NCBI GenBank assembly: GCA_050300015.1
Contig: JBNKWZ010000024.1
Location: 186,001 to 250,000, forward strand
Origin: CAYZQH01 sp050300015
GTDB lineage: Bacteria; Pseudomonadota; Gammaproteobacteria; Pseudomonadales; Cellvibrionaceae
DNA length: 64,000 nt
Reading direction: 5' to 3'
Shown here one piece after another: positions 25,252-34,132 of the stretch (positions are counted from its first letter, which is position 1; each line of letters opens with the position of its first letter). The notes beneath the pieces are model-generated. The model was not told where the DNA came from, did not search any database, and saw nothing but the letters and a program-made list of their open reading frames with translations. A program made the position numbers and the translations under genes.

Positions 25252-26067
25252 TTAAAACCGGTAAACCAAACTGGTGTTGTACTCGGTATTGGTTTTGCTG
25301 TTGTCTATTGGTGGTGTGGCGTTTAAATTCTGTGCGGGCTCACTGTCGTGTTTAGCTTGGTAGCCCACTTTGAGTGCCAGCGCGCCAGTCATTTTAACGG
25401 TTAAGCTAAAGGTGGTTAAGGCCCTAAGGTCGCTACTGTTCTCGGCGCTCGGCTGAACATATACAGTGCTCGCCAAAGTGGTTTTGTCGTTTAAGACGTG
25501 GGTATAGGATGCATAAGCATTGACACGCCACTGTTCGCTTTCGTCTTCGTAGCTCACTAAATCCATTTTTTCACGCTCGTAAAATGCGCCGATGCCAAGC
25601 GCCAACGAGAAGGTATCCACCTCACTGGCTACCACAAATCGCGCGCCGCCACCGGCCAGTGTACGTGAGGCCAGGTTAGAGAATTCGTCTTCCTCCCATT
25701 GTAAAAAGGCTTCTGAGGCAATTTGGGGTGAAAGCCGATGCGACCAGCGCGTATGTACGAAGGCCTCGTCTGAGTCCTTGATGTTCCGAGTGGAGCCGTA
25801 CTCACCGGAGGCGATGATCAAAAATTGATTGTCAGATTTACGGTAGGTGAGCTTACTGGCCACGCCGTAGTCTTTCTCTTCCTTGTCGCCAGTTTTACCT
25901 GCAAAATTCAGCTCTACTGCGCCACTGAACCCTTCTTTTGGAGGGCCAGGTCGCTGATTTTCAATATTTGAAATGGCCCATGAGATGCTAGAGCCGCACA
26001 AAAGTACAAGCCCCGCGAGGGCGGGAATCATCCGTTTGGGGGGGTGAGCTTTGCCGAGCCGAGCCAT
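25252..26067 (-). CDS. DUF481 family (YdiY-like) outer membrane beta-barrel protein
   Basis: This is a 271-residue exported protein with an N-terminal signal peptide (hydrophobic PALAGLVLLCGSSISWA, cleavage near residue 30). The body is a series of alternating beta strands ending in a terminal aromatic residue (LVYRF), typical of outer membrane barrels. The sequence pattern GFSGAVELNFAGKTGDKEEKDYGVASKLTYR fits the DUF481 family, whose role is unknown in most bacteria. The ATG at 26067 has AAGGAG upstream; the upstream frame to 26127 is not needed. Nothing in the neighbours suggests a substrate. Confidence 0.8.
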   Translation of the reverse strand: MARLGKAHPPKRMIPALAGLVLLCGSSISWAISNIENQRPGPPKEGFSGAVELNFAGKTGDKEEKDYGVASKLTYRKSDNQFLIIASGEYGSTRNIKDSDEAFVHTRWSHRLSPQIASEAFLQWEEDEFSNLASRTLAGGGARFVVASEVDTFSLALGIGAFYEREKMDLVSYEDESEQWRVNAYASYTHVLNDKTTLASTVYVQPSAENSSDLRALTTFSLTVKMTGALALKVGYQAKHDSEPAQNLNATPPIDNSKTNTEYNTSLVYRF

Positions 26068-26227
26068 AGGGCACTCCTTAAAAGGCGCTATGTTAACGCG
26101 ATAGATAGGTGAGAACGACCAATTCAAAGTCTCAATTTTAGCTTTGTCCCCTAATGATTGTTGTAATTGCAGAACAAGTTTGGCTGTTTCGCTTACAATA
26201 GTGGGCTTTTAACCGAGGCGCGTGATT

Positions 26228-26518
26228 ATGGCCCCATCCAAACATAAACCCGACGCAAAATCGCTGCAAAAAAAACACCAAGCGCTTTTGCATTCTGAGG
26301 ATAAAAAGGTGATATCCCACGTGCAACGTGATCATGAGGATTGGGTGTTGCATACCGTTATGATTGAAGGTAGTGATGTGCCCTTCAAATTTAAACGTAA
26401 AGATCGGTATCAATCCCTGCAGGGGGCGCGCGTAAACTTGACTTACTATGCAGCGGTGGAAAGCGTCGCTGGGCTCGAGTTTGAAATTATGAATGTGGTA
26501 CGTATTAAGCGTGCATAA
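26228..26518 (+). CDS. Conserved-looking small protein of unknown function
   Basis: This 96-residue protein is very basic at its N-terminus (KHKPDAKSLQKKHQALLHSEDKK), followed by a region likely to form a small beta-fold (WVLHTVMIEGSDVPFKFKRKDRYQSLQGARVNLTYY). There is no signal peptide or membrane segment. The coding pattern, its own ATG behind a GAGG-containing leader, and the absence of any overlapping gene support a real gene. A GTG at 26222 is an alternative start. I do not recognise the family. It lies 31 bases before the lipoprotein gene and may be cotranscribed with it. Confidence 0.65.
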   Translation: MAPSKHKPDAKSLQKKHQALLHSEDKKVISHVQRDHEDWVLHTVMIEGSDVPFKFKRKDRYQSLQGARVNLTYYAAVESVAGLEFEIMNVVRIKRA

Positions 26519-26549
26519 TCAGCCGGCCGATATTGGCTAAGGAAATCAC

Positions 26550-27644
26550 ATGGCAAATTCACTATGGGGGAAGCCCCTATTCTGGAAGGCCCTGTTCTGG
26601 GTCGCACCTTCTTTGCTATTGGCAGGTTGCATAACAGCCTCAAATACAGAAGTGAAGCCCGAACTTTCGAGCCACTCAGAAGAGCAAGTCGAACGTTTAA
26701 CTTTAACGCATGGGCAAAGCCGTTTGGAGGTTACGCCTCAAATTGGCGGGCGTGGGCTGTTTTGGGCGCTCGAAAATCAACCCAATTTATTATTGGTCGG
26801 TGACGCGGTAGCACGCTACCCCTTCCCCGAAATTACACTGGATTCAAAGTATTGGGGCTATTTGGGGAATATCGTGTGGTTAAGCCCTCAATCACAATGG
26901 TGGAAACAGCAGACGCTATACGCGGATAAAAGCGCGGATGGCAATGCCTGGCCCCCGGACCCGTATGTGGTATTAGGCGAGAATACTGTCACGCAAATGA
27001 CGCCATCTGAAATCATCATGTCGGGCGCTGAAAGCCCCATTTCCGGTGTGAAGATAGTAAAGCGTTGGGCAATAGAACCGGCGGTGCCGGGCGCCATTCG
27101 ATTGGAGGCTTCGCTCGAAAATATTCGATCCGAAACCGTAAAATGGGGTGCATGGTTTAATTCGCGCTTGCGTCTGTCAGGCCAATTGTATGTGCCCGTT
27201 ATGGCAGACGACGACGTGACCTTTATGGCGTTTCCCGGTCATCAATTTATGCCAAATTATACGATTGTTGACGGGGTGTTGGTAATGGATACGGCGGCCA
27301 TTAATGGCATCACCAAGGGCAAGTTTAAAATTCAACCCAGTAAAGGTTGGATGGCCGTCCATCAAGGAGAGCAGCTTTGGGTTTTTCGATTCAAACCTTT
27401 GCCGCGCGAGGCGATTCATTCCGAGCAGGGGCAGGTGGAATGGTTTATCAATGCCGACCCTCAAAAGCCTCAATACAATTTGTTGGAAATGGAATTACAC
27501 GGCGCTTACAAGAGTATCGCGCCGCAGGGCGTGCTGAAATGTGCAATGGTTTGGCAGCTTCACGCCTTGCCCAAAAACGCCAGTCAAACACAAACGTTAA
27601 ACGCCATCCATGCGGCGCTCAAGACCCCTTTGCAATGGCAATAA
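26550..27644 (+). CDS. DUF4380-like lipoprotein with a galactose-mutarotase-like fold
   Basis: This 364-residue protein has a signal peptide and a lipobox LLAGC (Cys at 27). After the linker, RLEVTPQIGGRGLFW and PFPEITLDSKYWGYLGNIVWLSPQSQWW resemble the beta-sandwich DUF4380 family, whose members look like sugar-mutarotase folds and are often found in polysaccharide-degrading bacteria. I infer a periplasmic, lipid-anchored carbohydrate-related role, but no catalytic residues can be assigned. A ribosome site (AAGGAA) precedes the ATG. The gene is followed by the ABC exporter pair, with a 45-base gap. Confidence 0.65.
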   Translation: MANSLWGKPLFWKALFWVAPSLLLAGCITASNTEVKPELSSHSEEQVERLTLTHGQSRLEVTPQIGGRGLFWALENQPNLLLVGDAVARYPFPEITLDSKYWGYLGNIVWLSPQSQWWKQQTLYADKSADGNAWPPDPYVVLGENTVTQMTPSEIIMSGAESPISGVKIVKRWAIEPAVPGAIRLEASLENIRSETVKWGAWFNSRLRLSGQLYVPVMADDDVTFMAFPGHQFMPNYTIVDGVLVMDTAAINGITKGKFKIQPSKGWMAVHQGEQLWVFRFKPLPREAIHSEQGQVEWFINADPQKPQYNLLEMELHGAYKSIAPQGVLKCAMVWQLHALPKNASQTQTLNAIHAALKTPLQWQ

Positions 27645-27689
27645 AGGTCATCTTCAGGTGAGGCTTAAATTGACAACCGAGAAATAATT

Positions 27690-28616
27690 ATGAGCGTTAT
27701 CATTCAAATTGATGCCCTTGGCAAAACCTATGATTCGGGTTTGGTGGCGTTAAATAGTATTCAGTTGTCTATTGTAAAAGGTGAAATTTTGGCTTTGCTC
27801 GGCCCTAATGGTGCTGGTAAAACCACATTGATCAGTATCATCTGCGGCATTGTGAACCCCAGTAGTGGTCGTGTGTTAGTAGACGGCCATGACATTGTTA
27901 AAAATTACAAGGATGCACGAAAATGCATTGGCTTGGTGCCGCAAGAGCTCGCCACGGATGCCTTTGAAAGTGTGTGGGCGACCGTACGCTTTAGCCGAGG
28001 TTTATTTGGCAAGCCACCTAACGATGCCTATTTGGAAGAAGTGCTCAAGAGTTTGAGCCTTTGGGAAAAACGCCATAGCCGTATCATGCAATTGTCTGGC
28101 GGTATGAAACGCCGCGTACTGATTGCCAAAGCCTTGTCCCATGAGCCCAGTATCCTGTTTTTGGATGAGCCCACTGCCGGTGTGGATGTTGAACTGCGCC
28201 ACGACATGTGGATGCTGGTGAAACGTTTAAGGGATAGGGGTGTGACGGTAATTCTCACCACCCACTATATTGAAGAGGCCGAAGAAATGGCCGACCGGAT
28301 TGGTGTCATCAATAAGGGTGAACTCATATTGGTGGAAAATAAAACCACACTGATGCAGCAGTTGGGAAAAAAGCAGCTGACGTTACAGTTGCTTCACCCG
28401 CTAGAGGCGATACCGCATGCATTAAAAGCTTTTAAGCTGGAGTTGAGTTCGGGCGGTTTGGAGTTGATATACACCTTTGATACCCAACAGGATCAAACCG
28501 GTATTGCGGAGTTATTGCGCGCGCTGGATGCTGCAGGTATCGAATTTAATAATTTGCAAACCGAGCAAAGCTCGCTAGAAGATATTTTTGTGGATTTGGT
28601 GAGGGAGCAACAATGA
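27690..28616 (+). CDS. ABC transporter ATP-binding protein (YadG type)
   Basis: This is the ATPase subunit of an ABC-2 export system, 308 residues. Walker A is GPNGAGKTT, the Q-loop region is LVPQELA, the signature is LSGGMKRR, Walker B is ILFLDEP, and the switch histidine is in ILTTHY. The C-terminal ~90 residues are the extra domain seen in YadG/drrA-like proteins. The stop overlaps the ATG of the permease gene (ATGA), which shows that the two form one transporter. The substrate is not evident. Confidence 0.92.
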   Translation: MSVIIQIDALGKTYDSGLVALNSIQLSIVKGEILALLGPNGAGKTTLISIICGIVNPSSGRVLVDGHDIVKNYKDARKCIGLVPQELATDAFESVWATVRFSRGLFGKPPNDAYLEEVLKSLSLWEKRHSRIMQLSGGMKRRVLIAKALSHEPSILFLDEPTAGVDVELRHDMWMLVKRLRDRGVTVILTTHYIEEAEEMADRIGVINKGELILVENKTTLMQQLGKKQLTLQLLHPLEAIPHALKAFKLELSSGGLELIYTFDTQQDQTGIAELLRALDAAGIEFNNLQTEQSSLEDIFVDLVREQQ

Positions 28617-29374
28617 ACATCTATGCGATCATGGCCATCTATCGATTTGAAATGGCGCGCACCGGCCGCACGCTGATGCAAAGTATTGCGTCTCCGGTAT
28701 TATCCACCTCCCTGTATTTTATTGTATTTGGTTCGGCCATCGGCTCGCGTATGGTGGAGATAGACGGCGTTCCCTATGGTGCTTTTATTGTACCGGGTTT
28801 GATTATGCTCTCGCTGATGACGGAGAGCGTCTCAAATGCCTCGTTTGGTATTTATATGCCAAAGTTCACCGGTACCATCTATGAGCTATTGTCGGCCCCC
28901 ATTTCAGCGATTGAGGTGGTGATGGGTTATGTGGGGGCGGCGGCCAGTAAGTCGTTAATCCTGGGGGTATTAATCTTGGCCACGGCGCGATTGTTTGTGC
29001 CGTATCAGATTGAACACCCTGTGTGGATGTTGAGTTTTCTTGTGCTGATTTCAGTATCTTTTAGTTTGTTTGGTTTTATTATCGGCATCTGGGCTGATGG
29101 CTTTGAAAAGCTGCAAATCATACCTTTGATGGTGATTACACCGTTGACTTTTTTAGGGGGTAGCTTTTACTCCATTCATATGTTGCCCGAGGTGTGGCAG
29201 AAGCTAACACTGTTTAACCCAGTGGTGTATTTGGTCAGTGGATTTCGTTGGAGTTTTTATGGCCAATCGGATGTGGCCATTGGCATCAGTACGGGTGTGA
29301 CGTTGTTATTCTTACTGACCTGTTTGACCATAGTGACTTGGATGTTTAAAACCGGTTACCGTATCAAACAGTAG
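28613..29374 (+). CDS. ABC-2 type transporter permease (YadH type)
   Basis: This is a 253-residue membrane subunit with about six hydrophobic segments. It carries the ABC-2 family motif LTFLGGSFYSIHMLPE near residues 180-195, and MTESVSNASFGIYMPKFTGTIYELLSAP. It pairs with the upstream ATPase through a four-base overlap. E. coli YadGH is the closest recognisable pair, and its substrate is unknown as well. An intrinsic terminator at 29428-29454 follows. Confidence 0.9.
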   Translation: MNIYAIMAIYRFEMARTGRTLMQSIASPVLSTSLYFIVFGSAIGSRMVEIDGVPYGAFIVPGLIMLSLMTESVSNASFGIYMPKFTGTIYELLSAPISAIEVVMGYVGAAASKSLILGVLILATARLFVPYQIEHPVWMLSFLVLISVSFSLFGFIIGIWADGFEKLQIIPLMVITPLTFLGGSFYSIHMLPEVWQKLTLFNPVVYLVSGFRWSFYGQSDVAIGISTGVTLLFLLTCLTIVTWMFKTGYRIKQ

Positions 29375-29427
29375 CGTTTGTGGGGGTCCGTTTTTACCTC
29401 GACACACTGAAATATAAGCCGAATGTG

Positions 29428-29454
29428 GCCCTTGGTACTGCGCAAGGCTTTTTT
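29428..29454 (+). terminator. Terminator of the YadGH-type ABC operon
   Basis: CCTTG (29430-29434) pairs with CAAGG (29443-29447), extended by G-C pairing across a bulge, and is followed by CTTTTTT. It overlaps the last codon of the convergent gene at 29453. Confidence 0.6.
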
Positions 29455-30220
29455 ATGAATCGTCTGCTGAGTCAGTCAGGCGTTTGATTTTAAAGGTGAG
29501 CGCGACGGCCCAAATCATTGCCAACACCATAATCAAGGTGCCAATAGCAAAGCTTATGTTGGCGAAAGTGTTGGCACTGTCTAATTGGCCCGTCATGGTG
29601 AGCAAGTTGCCCCAGTCGTGAGCTTCTTCCCCCATTCCACGAATTAAGGGTATGGCTCGGTAGGGGGCATCTTTAATGTACGGCGCCACATCAATAAAGT
29701 TTTGTCCACACCACCACAGCATAATACTGGCGGCGAAATTATCCCGTTGTTGGAATGAAAACGCCCACAAAAATACCAGCGGCAGCAGTATTTGAAACAA
29801 ACTGCCACCCAAAATTGTTATAAATCGCCCAAAGGGCATAAACAATACATGCCCAAATTCGTGAAATGGCAGGTTCACGTTGTGTAAAAAAGAAGAGCCA
29901 ATACTTTCCCAGTTCACGCCACCAATGATAAAGCTCCCGCCCCACAGCGTGAAAAGAGCTGCCAAGGTTGCCCGCCAAATCCAACTGGTTGGGTCCACCT
30001 GTTTAGGCGCTTGCATGAAGTGCGTTTTTAGTCGTGTTTTTAAGGGTATGACGGCTTCACAGGTGAATTCGGTGGCCGGCTGCGGTTCAGGCGGGTTAGC
30101 GGTGGATGCCTGGTTGCTTCCACGCCATTTTTTATAGGCTATACCACAGCGAGGGCATACGCCTTTCATAACATGGCGATCAGAAGGTTGGCGTTGATAC
30201 TGGCATTTAGGGCATAGCAT
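29453..30220 (-). CDS. Zinc-ribbon membrane protein with an HEFGH (M50-like) motif
   Basis: This 255-residue protein has an N-terminal zinc ribbon (CPKC at 3-6, CPRC at 22-25), a ~35-residue polar linker, then about four or five membrane segments. The segment NLPFHEFGHVLFMPFG contains HExxH next to a hydrophobic stretch. That is the arrangement of site-2 (M50) metalloproteases, although a third ligand is not obvious; MGEEAHDWGN later in the protein is one candidate. I infer a possible membrane metalloprotease or an inactive relative. It is convergent with the ABC exporter and sits 120 bases downstream of the anti-sigma and sigma genes. Confidence 0.65.
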   Translation of the reverse strand: MLCPKCQYQRQPSDRHVMKGVCPRCGIAYKKWRGSNQASTANPPEPQPATEFTCEAVIPLKTRLKTHFMQAPKQVDPTSWIWRATLAALFTLWGGSFIIGGVNWESIGSSFLHNVNLPFHEFGHVLFMPFGRFITILGGSLFQILLPLVFLWAFSFQQRDNFAASIMLWWCGQNFIDVAPYIKDAPYRAIPLIRGMGEEAHDWGNLLTMTGQLDSANTFANISFAIGTLIMVLAMIWAVALTFKIKRLTDSADDS

Positions 30221-30340
30221 GGTGCGATTCGCTTAGCGCACGGGTAATTGTTTGGGTTAAGTGTAGCAGCCGGTAATACACAGGCACCTGCCAATTAAAA
30301 GGCAGTTGGGCGTTTTGTGACGTTAAATGGTCTGAGGCGG

Positions 30341-30583
30341 CTAATCCCGCTTGACAGGTTGGGTTTGCTCCAGTGATTTGAGGGTCTTTTGCAGCTCCTC
30401 AGTGCTGCACTGCTGTCGTCTTAGACGCTTGGCTACAGCCAATGTGGTGCGAAATTGACGCACAAAGCGCCGACAGCGGTGGCACAAGGCCAAATGCAGG
30501 TACCAGCCTACCTTTTTATGCCAGGGGAGGTTGGCATCCAGGTAGTGGCTGGCACGGTGGGCAATGTCTTTGCATTTTAGCAT
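30341..30583 (-). CDS. Short zinc-finger anti-sigma factor (zf-HC2)
   Basis: This 80-residue protein has the zinc-binding anti-sigma motif HLALCHRC (HxxxCxxC) at about residues 30-37, preceded by HYLDANLPWHKKVGW. It has no transmembrane segment, so it would act in the cytoplasm, like redox-sensing ZAS proteins such as RsrA. Its start overlaps the end of the sigma factor gene by seven bases, so both are made together and probably bind each other. The C-terminal half is charged and helical. Confidence 0.8.
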   Translation of the reverse strand: MLKCKDIAHRASHYLDANLPWHKKVGWYLHLALCHRCRRFVRQFRTTLAVAKRLRRQQCSTEELQKTLKSLEQTQPVKRD

Positions 30584-31182
30584 TCACCGGTCTCCTGGTA
30601 ATGCGCGATCACTTTAAACAACTTCAACCGTGCCCGATGAAGCAGCACTCTTACATTAGAGTCTTTAATGTCCAAAGTGTTACAAATCTCCTCCAACGGC
30701 ATTTGCTCGATGTCTCGGAGGATGAAAACGGCTTTTTGTGCGGGCGGAAGCTGAGTGAGAGTGTGATCGATACAGGTTTGGAGCTGAGCCTGCTCCAACA
30801 GCTGGTCAGGAGAGTCCATATGCCAGGTGGCTATTGGGTTTGCCCAGTGGCCATTGGCGACAAATCGACCTGCGAGTGGGTCTTCTGCGTCGCTTAATCC
30901 TTCCAAAGAGACTGAGCGGGACTCCTTTCTCAGCCGGGTTTTGGCATGGTTGCTGACGATGGTAAATAACCAGGATTTGACCTTAGAGCGCCCTTCAAAT
31001 TTGGGCAAGGCATTGTGTGCCATCAACCAGCTTTCTTGTACCACCTCATCGGCCAAAGCCTCACCAATAATGGACCGCGCGACTGTGGTAAGCGTGCTAT
31101 GAAACTCGCGTACCATAGCGGCAAAAATAACGTTATCGCCCGCTTTGAGTTTGGCAAGTGTTGTGGGGTCGTCAAAATCCAT
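30577..31182 (-). CDS. ECF-family RNA polymerase sigma factor
   Basis: This is a sigma-70 family ECF factor of 201 residues. Region 2 shows ADEVVQESWLMAHNALPKFEGRSKVKSWLFTIVSNHAKTRLRK, split here only by its recognised subregions 2.2 to 2.4. Region 4 shows LPPAQKAVFILRDIEQMPLEEICNTL followed by SNVRVLLHRARLKLF. It is followed by an overlapping zinc-finger anti-sigma gene, the usual ECF regulatory pair, so it is probably activated by stress that releases the ZAS protein. The regulon is unknown; the TonB receptor gene downstream is separated from it by a terminator. Confidence 0.92.
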   Translation of the reverse strand: MDFDDPTTLAKLKAGDNVIFAAMVREFHSTLTTVARSIIGEALADEVVQESWLMAHNALPKFEGRSKVKSWLFTIVSNHAKTRLRKESRSVSLEGLSDAEDPLAGRFVANGHWANPIATWHMDSPDQLLEQAQLQTCIDHTLTQLPPAQKAVFILRDIEQMPLEEICNTLDIKDSNVRVLLHRARLKLFKVIAHYQETGEC

Positions 31183-31242
31183 GGTGTGGGGTAACTGATG
31201 GAGGCAGGGCGTACCTTAGCAGAATGCGAACTGAGCGCACAA

Positions 31243-31267
31243 TAAAAAGGGCCGTGGATGCGGCCCT
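31243..31267 (-). terminator. Rho-independent terminator after the TonB-dependent receptor gene
   Basis: On the minus strand AGGGCCG (31267-31261) pairs with CGGCCCT (31254-31248) around a 6-base loop and is followed by TTTTATT. It begins about 30 bases after the receptor stop. Confidence 0.8.
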
Positions 31268-31296
31268 GTGAAGCGTCAATGGATTGCCGTTGGTGA

Positions 31297-34032
31297 TCAG
31301 TAGGACCATTTAATGTCTAAGCTAAAGGTCTTGCCGATGTCTTGTTCTAAAATCACCACGTCAGATTGTGCGGCGTCGGAAAACTGTGCAATTTCGATTT
31401 TCTCATCCAGCAAGTTCTGAGCCTTAAACTTCACGGTAAACTGGTCGGTGGGGTAGAAGGAGTAGGTGAAGTCCAACGAGGTAAAGGGTTGCTCGTAGGT
31501 ATCTTCACGTCCATTTCGTCCCGCAAAAAACAGTCGCTCGCTAAAGTAATTTAAAGATAGGGTTGCCGAGTGCAGTTCATCATCGGAGTCAAAACCCAAA
31601 ATCAGGTTGCCCGAGTTGTCGGAAGCGCCTGCCATTGGGCGGGTTGGGTTTGTTGGCGCATCCGCGTTGTTTCCGGCAATGATTTCTGTGCTTAGCACCG
31701 TGAAGTTACCTTGAACAAAAAACGGTGTCAGCACATCGGCGAGACCTTCTAGGTTTTTCATAAACTCCACTTCAACCCCAGAGATCGAACCGCTTTGTGC
31801 GTTAATCACCTCAGCGGCAATATTGTCGTCACTTGCCGCAGTGCTAAACAGTTCAATGGGGTTTTCAATGTCCTTATAAAAAAGTGATGCCGTAAAGTTA
31901 TCGCCATTGCTGAAAAACCACTCGGCCCGAATATCAATGTTGTCAAATATGGCGGGCACTACATCGGGGTTACCAAATACCAAAATATCGGTGACCGGAT
32001 CCCTAAAGCTGCCGGGGGAGATTTCTCTCAGGTCAGGCCGAACCGTGGTTTGCCCATAGGATGCTCGTAATTGAAAATCCTCGGCCCAGAACCCTGGCAA
32101 CATGTAAGTAAGCGCCAAGGACCCGAAAGTACCATCTTCCATGTAGGTGGCTTCATCAAAGTAGTTTACGATGGCTTCAGGGTCGTCGTAGGGTAGGGGC
32201 ACCAACTGGCTGCCGGTGTAATTGAGCGGGTTCCATGGCAGGTTCACTTGCTTGTAGTCCTCCCAGCGAAGGCCAGCCACCACGCGCAAGGTGTCATCCC
32301 AATTAACATCTAACTTACCGTAAGCTGCCAGTACTTTATTGGCTGCCATATAGCTGTCTTCGTTATCTGCGGCTACGCGAATTTGCATGGCATTGGCTGG
32401 GTTGGCAATACGTTCACCCGAAAAAACACCACCGAGGGGGCCGTAGAGCGCATCCAGTGGTGTTTCGCTGGTGTCGATATACATCTGGCCTTGTTCGTAT
32501 ATACGTGCCTTCTCCCAGTATTCGCTGCCGCCGCTCACGTTCACCTCAAAGGCATCCAAGTAGAGTGGCATGGTGGCGTTCCAACCGTAGCTTTCCACAT
32601 AGTCCTGAAGGTCCGTGAAGCGGTAATCTGCTGAGGAGCTAAAGCGTCCCACGTGGTCAGACAGTACCGCACCGGTTGTGGTATCCACTGTGGTGTCTGA
32701 GGTAACTTTGAGTTCACTTGGAATATCCGTGGTGGATTCCGCATCGGAGTAATACCAATCCACTTTCAAGCCTTCCAGCATTTCAAGGCTTGAAAGATTC
32801 AAACGTTCGAGCACGTCAAGGGTAATTTCATGGTCACCGTGGATTTGGTTTACGCGCATTTCTCGTGCTTCGTAACGAATGCCGTATTCGCGAAACCCTA
32901 AGCCCCCAGACAGGGGTTTATTGGTGTTGAGAATATTGGCAATTGATACATCGTCGTCGGTGTTGCGAATAAAAAGTGAGGTGGTCTCAATGGTGTTGTC
33001 TTCGTCAAACCGCACACCAAAAGACAAATCACCCGTCATACTCACATTGTGGGTGGTTTTAAATTCCTGGGTAAAGCCCTCATCAGGAATGCCCAAAATG
33101 CGTTTCATGGTCTCTTTAGAGCGCGTAGTGCGCTCGTAGTCAAAACCGGCCATCACACCCACTTCAATATCATCGGTGACATACCACATATTGCCAGCGC
33201 TTATCGCGCCGGAAAAATCCGTTTGCGGGGTGTTGTCGTTGTAAATAGAAATATCGCGGTGAAGCTCGGACAGTAGCTCGCGGTTGCGCGTATTGGCTTG
33301 TTCAAATGTAATACCATCGATGGTGGCAATATTGGTGGGTGCAAAGCTGCCTAGGTAGTGGTCCAATGCGGCATCCAAGACGCTAGAGAATGCTCGGGTA
33401 CCATCGTCTTTGCCTTTGTCATCGCCATTAGCGCCATTGTAAGCCAAGGCATCTGCACGCGAGGCGGTGTTGAGCTTTGAGCCAAGCTCTACAGACAGCA
33501 CTGGGCCTTCTGGAATACTGCGGGTGCGAATATCCACACTGCCGCCACCAAAAGCGGCTGGCATATCGGCGGAAAACACCTTTTGTACCGATAAGGATTC
33601 CACAATAGAGGTGGGGAATATATCTAAAGGGATGACGTTGCGGGAAAGGTCAGGGGAGGGCACAACGGCCCCATTTAGTGTCGTGCTAGAGTAGCGTTCG
33701 CCCAAACCACGAACATACACGTACTGACCGTTCACCAGGGTCACTCCTGGGAGCCTGCGAAGTGCGGCAGCTACGTTGGAGTCCCCCACACGGCTGATTT
33801 GCTCGGCGTCTACCAAATCTGCGGCCACTTCCAGGTCCATGCGCTCGGTCACAATATCAAACGCGGCGGCCTTCATACGACCAAAAATCATCACCTCTTC
33901 CATCACGGCTGGAGGGTCAGCTGCGGGTGTGTCTTGTTCTTGGGCGCCCACAACGCCACTAATGGCCAAACTCAATGCGCTGACGGGAAAGGTCATGCGT
34001 AAGGTGTTGACGTCAAAAAAACTTTTTTTCAT
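31297..34032 (-). CDS. TonB-dependent outer membrane receptor
   Basis: This is a 911-residue outer membrane receptor that takes up a ligand at the expense of TonB energy. After the signal peptide (cleavage near VVGA-QEQ) comes the plug domain: ISRVGDSNVAAALRRLPGVTLV, YVYVRGLGERYSSTTLNG and FGGGSVDIRTR. A long 22-strand barrel follows, ending in an aromatic residue (SLDIKWSY). There is no N-terminal signalling (STN) domain, so it is not a FecA-type regulator partner. The start at 34032 begins MKKSFF. It is transcribed after a beta-helix-like lipoprotein gene, with which it probably forms a functional pair. The substrate is unknown. Confidence 0.92.
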   Translation of the reverse strand: MKKSFFDVNTLRMTFPVSALSLAISGVVGAQEQDTPAADPPAVMEEVMIFGRMKAAAFDIVTERMDLEVAADLVDAEQISRVGDSNVAAALRRLPGVTLVNGQYVYVRGLGERYSSTTLNGAVVPSPDLSRNVIPLDIFPTSIVESLSVQKVFSADMPAAFGGGSVDIRTRSIPEGPVLSVELGSKLNTASRADALAYNGANGDDKGKDDGTRAFSSVLDAALDHYLGSFAPTNIATIDGITFEQANTRNRELLSELHRDISIYNDNTPQTDFSGAISAGNMWYVTDDIEVGVMAGFDYERTTRSKETMKRILGIPDEGFTQEFKTTHNVSMTGDLSFGVRFDEDNTIETTSLFIRNTDDDVSIANILNTNKPLSGGLGFREYGIRYEAREMRVNQIHGDHEITLDVLERLNLSSLEMLEGLKVDWYYSDAESTTDIPSELKVTSDTTVDTTTGAVLSDHVGRFSSSADYRFTDLQDYVESYGWNATMPLYLDAFEVNVSGGSEYWEKARIYEQGQMYIDTSETPLDALYGPLGGVFSGERIANPANAMQIRVAADNEDSYMAANKVLAAYGKLDVNWDDTLRVVAGLRWEDYKQVNLPWNPLNYTGSQLVPLPYDDPEAIVNYFDEATYMEDGTFGSLALTYMLPGFWAEDFQLRASYGQTTVRPDLREISPGSFRDPVTDILVFGNPDVVPAIFDNIDIRAEWFFSNGDNFTASLFYKDIENPIELFSTAASDDNIAAEVINAQSGSISGVEVEFMKNLEGLADVLTPFFVQGNFTVLSTEIIAGNNADAPTNPTRPMAGASDNSGNLILGFDSDDELHSATLSLNYFSERLFFAGRNGREDTYEQPFTSLDFTYSFYPTDQFTVKFKAQNLLDEKIEIAQFSDAAQSDVVILEQDIGKTFSLDIKWSY

Positions 34033-34080
34033 TTCAACGAACTCGTTTTGCAATGAATGAATGCTAAGGGGATACAGAAA

Positions 34081-34098
34081 GGGCGCCGTAAGGCGCCC
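34081..34098 (-). terminator. Stem-loop between the lipoprotein and TonB receptor genes
   Basis: GGGCGCC (34081-34087) and GGCGCCC (34092-34098) form a perfect 7-bp GC stem with a GTAA/TTAC loop. On the minus strand it is followed by TTTCTGT. It may be a leaky terminator that lowers receptor expression relative to the upstream lipoprotein. Confidence 0.55.
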
Positions 34099-34132
34099 TA
34101 ACACGGCTCAAATTTAACCTGCACCAAGTGCT

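Noticed and set aside
31297..34032. FecI/FecR/FecA-type control of the TonB receptor by the upstream ECF sigma factor
   Set aside because: The receptor lacks the N-terminal signalling domain, the anti-sigma is a short cytoplasmic zinc-finger type, and a terminator separates the units.
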